Positions 43,591-52,767 of a stretch of 64,000 nucleotides of DNA are shown here, piece after piece. The translations under genes were made by a program, and so were the position numbers. The DNA comes from Mesostigma viride. Lineage: Eukaryota > Streptophyta > Mesostigmatophyceae > Mesostigmatales > Mesostigmataceae. The stretch covers positions 379,199 to 443,198 of the forward strand of contig RPFO01000500.1 of NCBI GenBank assembly GCA_009746045.1, read 5' to 3'. The notes beneath the pieces were generated by a model, which had not been told where the DNA came from, did not search any database, and saw nothing but the letters and a program-made list of their open reading frames with translations. Positions within the stretch are counted from its first letter, which is position 1. Each line of letters starts with the position of its first letter.

Positions 43591-43990
43591 AGTTCATGGC
43601 AGGTTTACCTAGCTAGCTTCCACACCAGATGATGCCTAGCTTTTTTTGGTTAGTAGGCCCGAACCTTCAAAGAACTGCAGCTAGTAGAGGATATGGGAGG
43701 CCTAGGCCTCTCCGTGATTTGGAACAAGATGATGGACAAGGCCAAGTGGGTAGTAGAGGACAACGAACCCCCCCCCGTGGGGCCGGAAGCGCCCGTGTGT
43801 GCAAACATACGGGAAGCACGGTAGACAGGTCCCCTAGGGTAGAGAGCTTAGACTAGTTGGCTTTTAGACGTTGTAGATAGATGTTGTATATAGATTAGAC
43901 CGGTAGCCGGACTGTTTGCATCCATCCATCCATCTGCATCGGGGTTAATGCTCCCTGACTCCCCAACGGGAGCATGAGTCAATTTATTTA
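43591..43990 (+). pseudogene. LINE family-2 ORF2 end and 3' end (5'-truncated)
   Basis: From about 43650: ARTFKELQLVEDMGGLGLS, then IWNKMMDKAKWVVEDNEP, matching 30360-30480. The 3' UTR with ATCCATCCATC, GGGTTAATGCTCC, CTCCCCAACGGGAG and a degenerate ATTTATTTATTTAG tail follows. 43591-43650 is flank from the copia insertion site. Confidence 0.65.
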
Positions 43991-43994
43991 TTTA

Positions 43995-44182
43995 GTTCTG
44001 CTGTGCCGGCCCACGCAGAGAGCTGCTCTCTGCTGAGATGCCACGCTCTAGCCACTGTCTCGCCATGATGATCTTCCCCCCTCTGTCGGCACCCCTAGGT
44101 GCCTGATCGATACGTACATTGACCAGTGGGCAGGTGCGCTTTGTGCACCCAGAGTAGGTGGCAGTTTACATTCCCCCACGTA
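43995..44182 (+). mobile_element. Half-LINE 3' UTR, left part (split by copia-like element 2)
   Basis: It matches the family 3' UTR (GAGAGCTGCTCTCTGCTGAG, GATCTTCCCCC) and stops at the target duplication ACGTA. It continues at 52012-52155 (GCAGGAAGTAGCC, stem-loop, TAAT tail), so the copia element inserted in this copy. Confidence 0.7.
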
Positions 44183-44799
44183 AGTTGTGAGGGTAAGAAT
44201 GCCACGAATTCCGCCATGGTTCTTGCAGGAAGTTGCCTTTATTAATAATCAGGAAACACAGACGTAAGTCACGTCACTTCCAAGACTGCACGCAGCACAG
44301 ACGACAGGGTCGCAGTGCCAAGAGAACGTGCACGCAAGAACTAGCGTCCCGGTGTGACCAAGTCACTCATATAGCTTACTAGGGACGCGTCCAAGTATTC
44401 AGCTGCACTGTCACAGCTGAACTGTCAATCAATTGATTACACAGACTCTGGCACGCCTTTGGCGCGCAGATCTATCAATTGTCCATACGGCTAGTCCTGT
44501 GGACCTATCCGTACACTAGTCAGCATCAATTGTCTCATAGGTCCTGGCGCGCTACAGTGCGCCTACCTATCAATTGACCATCAAGTCCTGTACAAGTCCT
44601 GTCAACGTCCTGCGGACTATCAAAGTGACACTTGTACATCCTGTGTCCGTACGCGCCCACAGTGGCGCGCCGGGTACTGTCGGCACAGCCTAGGAAACGT
44701 CATAACTTTTACGTTCCTTAACCAAATGAGGCGTTCAAGGTGCCGTTGGAAAGAGCGTAACAATCTCTATCCATCTAACGTAAATCCTTTACGTTAACT
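44183..44799 (-). repeat. 3' LTR of copia-like element 2 (617 bp)
   Basis: On the plus strand it starts AGTTGTGAGG and ends GTTAACT. It is bounded outside by ACGTA. On the coding strand it is preceded by the purine-rich tract at 44801-44819. Confidence 0.9.
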
Positions 44800-45748
44800 C
44801 CAATCCCTTCTTTTCTTTAGGGGTCACATCCCCTGCCAGGGACCCTTGAAGTAGCTTGAAATGTCCTTCACTCCAGCTTGAAGCTTGAACAGATGTCTTT
44901 AATGGCCAATGCCATTCCCCCAGCCCTTTCTTTTAAGGAACTGGAAAAGAAACAGATCTGCCACAGGGAAAACCATTTCATGAGAAATGGAGAAAACCTA
45001 TGGAAGTGGCATTACAGAGTACCACCAGATATTAGAAGCACACAAAATTAAATACATACAGGTTAATTCTATGAGGTCTTCTCCAGGAATTAATCCCATC
45101 ACCTCGGTAGAGCCTCCAGTACAATGACCTTCTGGCGGTGAGTTACATTAATCCCAGATACTAATCCCATAAAACCCAGTACATATTCAATATAAGTACA
45201 ATAAATCCATGACAATTAAAATACCACTTGACAAAGTAAGGCGTATTACAATAGTTTGCCTGTCATTCTCTCAACAGGGGTCTATTGGCGCCCGTCTTAC
45301 GGCGCCCGTCTACTTGCCAGATGGTAAACTGCCACAGCAAACAAATGACAAAATGAAACACATAGGCAACAATTAAATCCTGCCCTGGGGAACTAGGGAA
45401 GTCTGAACAGGCAAACACCTGAACAGGCCAGCTTGTAGAAACATAATACCAGGGAATCGAACCCCGCCCTATAAACCCCAGAATAAAGGTTCCCAGACCA
45501 TTGTGAGAAGTATGTACAAATATACATTTCTTTTAAAATAGAATACATGGTCTGTAATGGACCTGTCAACCTTGTGTAGTCAACAGCATGAACCCCAGCC
45601 AAAACCTGGCTGTATCCTGATTAAAATCAGAGTGAGTGTACCATGGTCCATGAGCCTTAGTACAGACTAAAATACAGGTATTATGCCAGTCACAATGCTG
45701 ACACTACCACACAATCTGCTCTCCAATGCCCTATAACCATGCACCAGC
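44800..45748 (-). other. 3' untranslated region and polypurine tract of copia-like element 2
   Basis: About 0.95 kb without coding sequence. On the coding strand it ends in AAAGAAAAGAAGGGATTGG (44819-44801) directly before the LTR, a good plus-strand primer tract. A T-arm-like GGGTTCGATTCC near 45455-45466 (minus) is not part of a foldable tRNA. Confidence 0.65.
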
Positions 45749-48700
45749 TTAGACAGCTTGCTGAGATGGGTCCATCAGAGACTGAAGAACCTTGTATTGC
45801 ACTGCTGCCTTCTGCACTAGCTTGGTCAAAGCATCAGCAGGATTGTCAACCCCAGGGATATGCTCAATATTGGCCAAGGAGGACAACTCCTTAAGAAGGA
45901 GATAATCCAAGTCCCTACTTCTGGCCATCTGCCTGTGCACAAACTGCACCATCCCCATGGAGTCTGTTTTTAGAAGAGTGGTAACCTGAAGTGGCCAAGG
46001 AGTGTTAGAAGTCATCTGATGAAGCAACTCCTTCAGATAAAGGCTTGTGTGAATGCCTTCACAAATAGCCCTGCATTCTGCCACATCACTGCTGACAGCC
46101 ACCCGTTTGTGCAGGCGACTAAACCAGCTCACCAAACTCCCCAGGCCTTCCTGTCTGAGCACAAAGAGCCCTGCAGCCCTGCCCCTGACCTTGGAGACCT
46201 GCCTGCTGTCCATTGAGCTATCCACATACAGCTCCATGCAAATGGGTTGTGATAAATCCACTGCAGACAACAGAATGCCAGATGAAGCCCTGACCTGATC
46301 AGCCACCTTGGCAGACCCTAGCTCCACCAGCATGTCATCAGGCAACCTGGCTATGACCATAAGGTCTGGCCTGGAAATGCCTGCCACCCAAGCAACCATG
46401 CCCCTCACCATGGGACACAGTGCCTGTGTGATGGTTGGAGGAAGCTTGCTAATGAGGGTCTCTTGATAGTCATTGCCCCCCACCAGCAGCATACGCCACT
46501 CCCCTCCCTTCTTCACCAGTGTGGCCTCCATGCCCACAAACAGCAGAGGCTCATTCTCCACCTGCCATTGCTCCCTACCCAGAGGAAACTTGGACTTAAT
46601 GATGGAGATCAGCTCCTTAAGCCACGACGTGGGAGCTATCAGATGTAGGTCATCCCCGTGCAGCGAAGCATACACTGGCAGGCCTTCCCATTGCCCCAGA
46701 AACAGACAGGGGTCTACAGGAGAGACCTTCAAGTTGCAATGCTCCTTCAGGAAACGGTTGAGAGTCTCCCTCCAGATTATTGGACTTGACCTCAGGCCCT
46801 CCAGGCCCTTGAGGATTTTAAGGAACTCCGTGTGGATGTCCCTTTTCCATACAGCAGGCACCCTAACATAGAAAGGCGTCTTGCCCTCCCACTTTTCCTG
46901 TGCCACATCTGCATCACCCTCCAGAAATGCCCTCTTGAAGTCTATCACCACTGAGCCATAGTCCAAGCCCTTGTTGAGAAGGCCTAGAAAGACACACAGC
47001 AGCAGCCTCCAAGTATCATGCAGCATGCCAGGGGTATACAACTCCTCAGCAGTGCACTCACCAGTACCCTTGAACTCATTCAGCACTGGCCTGACATGTG
47101 GTACCTTGACCCCGTCCACCTCCTTCATCTTGATGACAAACTTGAGCTTGAGTAGACGTCGTGCAGGAGGCAGGTCATTGACAGGTTCCACGCATTTCTT
47201 GGAGATCCAGTCCTCCCCAGATTTAATCAGACCCAGTGTGACCTGGGGACACATAATGGGAGAGGACATGAGCTTCACCAGGCCTTGGTAGTTGATAGGG
47301 CTGTGTCCAGCAAGTGAGTGAGGACCAATGCCCAAACTGCTTGGATGACTAGCAGCTGGCAGTATGAGGTCATCAACCAAGGGCTCCTGCCCCTGGCACA
47401 CTTGCACACGCTTAACCGTCCTGGTTACTGCACGTGATAGGTGAGTGGTCCTGAAATTAATCAGTGGGACCTGACCAGCCCCTTCCTTAGTCAGGAGAGA
47501 GGACGTGATCACTACCCCATCCTGGCATAGGAAATTCTGCCCCAGAAGAGCAGGTCCTTGATAGCCCTCCAAGACACAAAAAGCAGTGTCCTGTCCAAGG
47601 ATAGGAATGAATACCTCACCCAGTACCTTCACGTGTACCCCGCCACTGAAGTCAGACACAAACTGATAGCTGGGTTCAGACATGCTGTACCCTGCTGCAG
47701 CCCTGGTCCCAATAATGGAGACCTGAGAATTAGTGTCTACCTCTAAGGCAGTGTCCAGCCCCAGATTGCCATGCCACCTGAGCTTGGCTACCTTGGGCTG
47801 CTTCTTGGCCCTTTGTAGAGCCCCAATCAATCCAGCCAAACTTGTCCCCCTGGGCTTGGTTAGTGCCTTGGGCTTGACAGTTGACTCCCCAGCTGTTGAC
47901 CTTGCAGCCTGTTCAACAAGTACCTCTGCAACCTGGCCAGGGCTGACAGATTCCCCTGCAACAGATGTGGTCGTTGCGTCAGTGATGTCACCTGGGACCT
48001 GAAAATCCTGCAGATCCTGTGAGCCTTGTGCCTGACTGCCCTCATTCATCAGGTTAGGCTTGACATATGACCAACTCAGCCGGTGTACATGCTTTGGTTC
48101 GTCCTCCATGCTGACCAAGCATGCGTGGCTAGCTTCATCAACCTGGGTAACCACCCCAGGACTCCAGCTACCACGTTTGCCATAAAGGCTAGGTTCCTTC
48201 CAAGCTAGGACCTTCTGACCCACTTGTGGCTCCAGCATCTTCCAACCCCGGTCCTTCTCCCTCAGCTTGGCAAAGGTGACATGTGCAGCATGTTTCCAGC
48301 CCTCCAGCACATGTGGTGGGCACAGGCCATGATATAGACCCATTGGGCTGACAGCAACTCCATCATAGTAGAAGTTAACCCTGCTGTTCAGCTGCTGCTC
48401 CACGTTCCTCAGCCATGCACTCCTGACAAGTGCAGGTGCAGACAAGGGTACCCAGTCTTCAGAGATGATCAATTTCTTGACCTCCTGGATTGCCCTCTCG
48501 ATAGCACCCTGCTGCCCATGAGCCTCCCTAGGTGTAACCAGCAACTCAGGAAGGGTAGGATCACCCTTGAGATGCTGAAACTGCATGTCCACCTGGATCC
48601 TTGTGGTAGGAAACTTGGCTCTTACATTCTGCAGGGCAGCCAGCAAGTACCTGTTCTTCATAGAAGGTAAATGCTCCAGCACCTTGTATTTCGTGTACCT

Positions 48701-49234
48701 GTCCACGCACACCAACAGTTGCATGCCCCTGATGTGTTGGATATCACACTGCAGATCACCAATGCTCTGAGGTAGAGCTTTGGCATGTGATTTCCTGGGC
48801 TTGTTGGAGGACAACTGGCACTTACACCGTGAGGCAGCTTGCTGACACGCCTTAAGAAGGGGTGCCCTGCCCATACGGAAGGCAAAGTTGTTTGACAGAG
48901 AAGTGGCATGCCCAAACATGTTGTGGATTCGGGCACCCAACTCCTGGTACACAGAGGAAGCAGTCCCTGGCACAGTCAGGACTGTGCTGTCAGGTTGTCC
49001 AGCATCACCATGCTGACTTCCATCCTGTTCTGACTCAGAGCCTGAGTCACCCTGCTCATGCCCAACACCTGGACCGCCAGCAGGGACCACATGCATACCA
49101 CCAGAGGCCTTCACACCCCTCTGTGGTTGTACATTGGTTTCTCTCAAAATGAGAGGTCCACCCTCGTGCCCAGCACGAGGATGCATAGGGTCAGACATAC
49201 TTACAGCTGCATCAGCTGTCAAGGACGTCTTCAT
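45749..49234 (-). CDS. Pol polyprotein of copia-like element 2: INT-PR-RT-RH (1161 aa)
   Basis: One open frame. Integrase: HHCC with H104, H109, C130, C137; catalytic D164, D216, E246 (29 residues between D216 and E246). Protease, about residues 490-600: ALEVDTNSQVSIIG (D500), VLGEVFIPILG and PALLGQNFL. RT, about 690-905: LLKLKFVIKMKEVDG, VVIDFKRAFLEGD (D765), SPVDPCLFL and SLHGDDLHL (D861, D862). RNase H, about 1000-1140: YVDSSMDS (D1005), AECRA (E1053), TDSMG (D1091), PGVDNPADALTK (D1130). No second protease-like motif lies between gag and INT. The start at 49234 is uncertain, because a gag-pol frameshift could feed it. Confidence 0.92.
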   Translation of the reverse strand: MKTSLTADAAVSMSDPMHPRAGHEGGPLILRETNVQPQRGVKASGGMHVVPAGGPGVGHEQGDSGSESEQDGSQHGDAGQPDSTVLTVPGTASSVYQELGARIHNMFGHATSLSNNFAFRMGRAPLLKACQQAASRCKCQLSSNKPRKSHAKALPQSIGDLQCDIQHIRGMQLLVCVDRYTKYKVLEHLPSMKNRYLLAALQNVRAKFPTTRIQVDMQFQHLKGDPTLPELLVTPREAHGQQGAIERAIQEVKKLIISEDWVPLSAPALVRSAWLRNVEQQLNSRVNFYYDGVAVSPMGLYHGLCPPHVLEGWKHAAHVTFAKLREKDRGWKMLEPQVGQKVLAWKEPSLYGKRGSWSPGVVTQVDEASHACLVSMEDEPKHVHRLSWSYVKPNLMNEGSQAQGSQDLQDFQVPGDITDATTTSVAGESVSPGQVAEVLVEQAARSTAGESTVKPKALTKPRGTSLAGLIGALQRAKKQPKVAKLRWHGNLGLDTALEVDTNSQVSIIGTRAAAGYSMSEPSYQFVSDFSGGVHVKVLGEVFIPILGQDTAFCVLEGYQGPALLGQNFLCQDGVVITSSLLTKEGAGQVPLINFRTTHLSRAVTRTVKRVQVCQGQEPLVDDLILPAASHPSSLGIGPHSLAGHSPINYQGLVKLMSSPIMCPQVTLGLIKSGEDWISKKCVEPVNDLPPARRLLKLKFVIKMKEVDGVKVPHVRPVLNEFKGTGECTAEELYTPGMLHDTWRLLLCVFLGLLNKGLDYGSVVIDFKRAFLEGDADVAQEKWEGKTPFYVRVPAVWKRDIHTEFLKILKGLEGLRSSPIIWRETLNRFLKEHCNLKVSPVDPCLFLGQWEGLPVYASLHGDDLHLIAPTSWLKELISIIKSKFPLGREQWQVENEPLLFVGMEATLVKKGGEWRMLLVGGNDYQETLISKLPPTITQALCPMVRGMVAWVAGISRPDLMVIARLPDDMLVELGSAKVADQVRASSGILLSAVDLSQPICMELYVDSSMDSRQVSKVRGRAAGLFVLRQEGLGSLVSWFSRLHKRVAVSSDVAECRAICEGIHTSLYLKELLHQMTSNTPWPLQVTTLLKTDSMGMVQFVHRQMARSRDLDYLLLKELSSLANIEHIPGVDNPADALTKLVQKAAVQYKVLQSLMDPSQQAV

Positions 49235-49375
49235 AGGAACCTGTACCTCTCCAGGTGACCTGGGGCCACACTGAACCTGGAGATCACCCTCTTGTTGCCC
49301 AGATATAAAATCTGCATTGGAGCACCTGGCCTCCCCCTTGGGTGAATTAAGGTGTGTAGGGGTTGCCTCAGACAG

Positions 49376-49981
49376 TCACTGCTCCTTGTTGTCTTCTTGC
49401 TGACTGCCCTTTGAAGGCTGGCCTGCCTGGGACTTGTTGTTGTTCTTCTTGTTGTTGTTGTTATTCTTGTTGCTGCCCTGGCCCTGGGACTTCTTGAAGC
49501 TGGGACACTCCTTCTTGATGTGCCCCCACCCCTTGCACAGGTAGCATTGTATCTTGGACTTGCCCTGGCCACTGCCCCCATTGTCAGACGCGTTGCCCTG
49601 CTTGGGCTGACCACCCACCCGCCTGAACACCGACTTGGAGTGTGACCTCCTGTCAGAATCAGGTGAATGATCTCCCTTGCGCTTGTGATGGTTGCCCCTA
49701 CGCCCTCCTTGGCTTCGGTCAGCCTCAGACGTCTTGGAGCCACCCTGGGTACGCCCGCCTGCCTGGGTAGCCTTCACTGCTGGCACTCCACCCTCAAACA
49801 GCTCCTCTGCCTCGAGAGCTTGTTTAATGATGACCTTGTAGGCCTTCAGGGTAGAGTGTGGGGCACACATGACTTTTAAGGAGCCACGTGTCGCCTTATC
49901 CAGCCCAGAAACCTTGAGCCAGTTGGTTAGGGCTATGTTATCAGCGACATTAAAGCCGTGAGCCCTGCCCTCCTCAACCAT
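49376..49981 (-). CDS. Gag C-terminal part of copia-like element 2 (CCHC zinc knuckle)
   Basis: It contains CYLCKGWGHIKKEC, a C-x2-C-x4-H-x4-C knuckle for RNA binding, followed by an Asn/Lys-rich tail. The N-terminal part is helical (NWLKVSGLDKATRGSLKVM). The frame is open upstream of its first ATG and joins the 50008-50490 segment by a frame change near 50065. The stop at 49376 lies about 140 nt before the pol ATG, in another frame. Confidence 0.82.
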   Translation of the reverse strand: MVEEGRAHGFNVADNIALTNWLKVSGLDKATRGSLKVMCAPHSTLKAYKVIIKQALEAEELFEGGVPAVKATQAGGRTQGGSKTSEADRSQGGRRGNHHKRKGDHSPDSDRRSHSKSVFRRVGGQPKQGNASDNGGSGQGKSKIQCYLCKGWGHIKKECPSFKKSQGQGSNKNNNNNKKNNNKSQAGQPSKGSQQEDNKEQ

Positions 49982-50007
49982 CTTACAATAGTTGAGAAAG
50001 TTCTGGA

Positions 50008-50490
50008 TCAGGTCCCCCTTGACCTCCCACCCTTGATACTTGTCCTGCCAATGGATGCCGACCTTCTTCGTTGGTCCTCCAGCAGCTCCTTCAGCTCAGC
50101 CACGTACAGTGCCCAGGCCTTATTGGCCTTTTTGCACTCCCTGGTTAGGTCCTTAATCTGGTCAGTACACTTGCCAAAAGTGCTACTGCCTATCCAGATT
50201 TGATAGTAATTTGTACCACCGTACAAGCTAGGGAACCCTTCCAATCCCTCCACAAACTCTTCAGCCTGCTTAGGCTTGGAGTCTGAGGTTACAGGCTGCA
50301 ACTGATTGACAATTAAAAGACCCTGTGTGGTAAGATCAAAGCCATGAATAGCTTGTGCATTATTATTATTGTGAGGAAGGTTGGTAATCTCTCCGGTAAG
50401 CCCCACGTCATCTACGTGAGCGGTTCCACTACCAGCACCCCCATTATTATTCCCACTGGCTGGACCCTTGCTACGGCGTCCCTCAGCCAT
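50008..50490 (-). CDS. Gag N-terminal part of copia-like element 2
   Basis: Starts MAEGRRSKGPASGNNN. It includes FDLTTQGLLIVNQLQPV and EEFVEGLEGFPSLYGGTNYYQIWIG, resembling the capsid segment KQFVFALEYG in element 1 by position. The frame shifts near 50065 into the knuckle-bearing part. A single indel, or programmed shifting, could explain it. Confidence 0.7.
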   Translation of the reverse strand: MAEGRRSKGPASGNNNGGAGSGTAHVDDVGLTGEITNLPHNNNNAQAIHGFDLTTQGLLIVNQLQPVTSDSKPKQAEEFVEGLEGFPSLYGGTNYYQIWIGSSTFGKCTDQIKDLTRECKKANKAWALYVAELKELLEDQRRRSASIGRTSIKGGRSRGT

Positions 50491-50659
50491 CCTGCACTAC
50501 CAGCTATTCAAAGAACACCTTAACAAAGCAGCAGAAAATATGTACAAAATTTTTGTGTCGCCACTGCCGCCTGCGCCGGTGTCGCTGCCGCCCCGCGAAT
50601 TGCCGCTGAAAATTCGACAAAAAAATGTCGACGAGTACTGCAGAAGAAAATTAGGCCGA

Positions 50660-51370
50660 CTAGTAGTCAAGGCCCCTGAAGTCGCAGTACGTGTATACGA
50701 ACTCACGATCCTCCATATCCAGCTCCGGACCTGCACCGGTATGAATTAAAACCGGCGTGCTCCCCGCCGCGTAAGTTGCGACGCGCCGACGCGCGACGAG
50801 GCGCAGAGGATGTGTAAAGATCGTCAATAATTCCCACCCCGCGGGAATCCACTCTCGCACAGAGGCGAGAAATGCCACCAGGTTAATTAAAACCTGGCGC
50901 TCGCGACTGCGTACGCCGCGAGTGAGCAGCGATAACAGCGCGAGATCCTGAAACAAATTTGTCGACACCGCCGGCGCGCCCCCCGTGCGTAGCGATGCCC
51001 AGTTTTGCAGGTTTCTCTGGTAACCGGTGAGTGAAGAGAGGACGTTGTCCAACTCCTCAATGGCAGTCGTGACTTCGGTCACCGACCGCAAACCTCCCCG
51101 CACCTGGACCGTAAATGTCGATAAAATGTTTCGAATCTGGTCCAACAGGTTGCGGATTGCCGGCACCAGTGCTGGCAAATCGGGGTCCTCGGGGTTATCC
51201 CCGAGCAATGCGTGAGCTGCACGCTGCTGACGATGAAGCTCGTCGAGCGAGACCGTTACTTCGTCGAGCAATTGCTGCCACGACGGCACCGTCGGTCTTG
51301 ACGAAGAACCAGCCGGCGGAGCGGCTATTTCCTCATCGTCCGGAATCCGAAATTCTTCCGAATTTGGCAT
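50660..51370 (-). CDS. ORF0 of copia-like element 2, unrecognised 236-aa protein
   Basis: It begins 24 nt inside the internal region next to the 5' LTR (MPNSEEFRIPDDEEIAAPP) and ends 170 nt before gag. It is acidic at the N-terminus, then long amphipathic helices (WQQLLDEVTVSLDELHRQQ, AIRNLLDQIRNILSTF, TTAIEELDNVLSSLTGY), likely coiled coil. The C-terminus has a basic patch (LRLVARRRVATYA). No known copia domain is recognised, and no similar ORF was found in element 1. Base composition is more GC- and CpG-rich than the adjoining gag and pol. Confidence 0.65.
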   Translation of the reverse strand: MPNSEEFRIPDDEEIAAPPAGSSSRPTVPSWQQLLDEVTVSLDELHRQQRAAHALLGDNPEDPDLPALVPAIRNLLDQIRNILSTFTVQVRGGLRSVTEVTTAIEELDNVLSSLTGYQRNLQNWASLRTGGAPAVSTNLFQDLALLSLLTRGVRSRERQVLINLVAFLASVREWIPAGWELLTIFTHPLRLVARRRVATYAAGSTPVLIHTGAGPELDMEDREFVYTYCDFRGLDY

Positions 51371-51394
51371 CTTTTTGACAGAGCGTGTAATACG

Positions 51395-52011
51395 AGTTGT
51401 GAGGGTAAGAATGCCACGAATTCCGCCATGGTTCTTGCAGGAAGTTGCCTTTATTAATAATCAGGAAACACAGACGTAAGTCACGTCACTTCCAAGACTG
51501 CACGCAGCACAGACGACAGGGTCGCAGTGCCAAGAGAACGTGCACGCAAGAACTAGCGTCCCGGTGTGACCAAGTCACTCATATAGCTTACTAGGGACGC
51601 GTCCAAGTATTCAGCTGCACTGTCACAGCTGAACTGTCAATCAATTGATTACACAGACTCTGGCACGCCTTTGGCGCGCAGATCTATCAATTGTCCATAC
51701 GGCTAGTCCTGTGGACCTATCCGTACACTAGTCAGCATCAATTGTCTCATAGGTCCTGGCGCGCTACAGCACGCCTACCTATCAATTGACCATCAAGTCC
51801 TGTACAAGTCCTGTCAACGTCCTGCGGACTATCAAAGTGACACTTGTACATCCTGTGTCCGTACGCGCCCACAGTGGCGCGCCGGGTACTGTCGGCACAG
51901 CCTAGGAAACGTCATAACTTTTACGTTCCTTAACCAAATGAGGCGTTCAAGGTGCCGTTGGAAAGAGCGTAACAATCTCTATCCATCTAACGTAAATCCT
52001 TTACGTTAACT
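51395..52011 (-). repeat. 5' LTR of copia-like element 2 (617 bp)
   Basis: It matches 44183-44799; the visible differences are CAGTGCGCC versus CAGCACGCC. On the coding strand the LTR starts AGTTAACG and ends CACAACT. No canonical initiator-Met primer-binding site follows. Confidence 0.9.
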
Positions 52012-52155
52012 ACGTACCTGCAGGAAGTAGCCAAGAGTGTATTAAAAGCAATATGCCCCTTCTCAGGGCTATGTGCTACATATAGATCCCAACGGAGTTA
52101 TGGTTCTAATTAATTAATTAATTAATAAATTAATTAATCAATTAATTAATATCAG
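52012..52155 (+). mobile_element. Half-LINE 3' end, right part (split by copia-like element 2)
   Basis: Continuation of 43995-44182: AGGAAGTAGCC, GGGCTATGTGCTACATAT, the stem-loop near 52086-52096 (altered) and a long TAAT-repeat tail. Confidence 0.7.
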
Positions 52156-52159
52156 CTAC

Positions 52160-52767
52160 CAACGACCATAGATCCCTGATCATGTTTCTGTTTTCCCCAT
52201 ATCTCGTCGAAAGGGGGGATTAATTAGACAACCAAAAAAATGTTGTTTCATCTATACCTATGTGCACTGACTTGTCAGGTTTCCCGGACATGTGTTTGTT
52301 TAAAAGACTGAAGACGTGCAAACGGGCCACATGACTGGCACCATCTGTCGCAACAACTGCTGTCTTCAGGCCGGGCATCATGATTGGAGAAAAGAACAGC
52401 AGGGGCCTAAAGTGGCACACTAGCATGTTATGGTACACTACCCTGACTGCATGAACCATTCTCGCGACCTCTCACGCACTTTAGATCAGCCACACAATCT
52501 AATCAAAGCTTTGGGCAGATTGCTCACCGCCTCGCAGCTTGGACGCCCCACAATGACCTTACCCTGTTTCGGGGGGGTGAACCATATGTACCCAGTCGCT
52601 AGCCAACGGCTGGTACGACGGCGGAATAGAGGCTGCTGCATCGAAAGGCACACACGCATGTTCCTCAAGAATCAACCAGCTTGGCGGTGTCTAAGCAAAC
52701 CCGTGTCCGCTGCCTCCCTGGTGTGCACAAGGTTGGTCGCTCTCAGATTCTGTCTGACGTTGCCTCA
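52160..52767. other. 3' flank of transporter copy 2; no gene recognised
   Basis: A 79-aa minus-strand frame (52220-52459, VVATDGASHVARLHVF) has no recognisable domain and could be a transposase scrap. The rest is probably 3' UTR of the transporter gene and intergenic sequence. Confidence 0.35.

Larger units (their letters stand above)
44183..52011 (-). mobile_element. Copia-like LTR retrotransposon 2 with INT before PR, intact pol
   Basis: The 7829-bp element is on the minus strand, with 617-bp LTRs and a 5-bp target duplication ACGTA (44178-44182 and 52012-52016). Coding order: an unrecognised ORF0, gag, then one 1161-aa polyprotein with integrase, protease, RT and RNase H. The LTRs differ at two positions that I could see. 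It shares with element 1 the domain order, D-x29-E, GDD and AGTT..AACT LTR ends, although the two proteins are quite diverged. Confidence 0.9.

Noticed and set aside
45440-45500. tRNA gene on the minus strand, from a GGGTTCGATTCCC-like T arm
   Set aside because: No matching acceptor, D or anticodon arms could be folded, and it lies in the copia 3' UTR.
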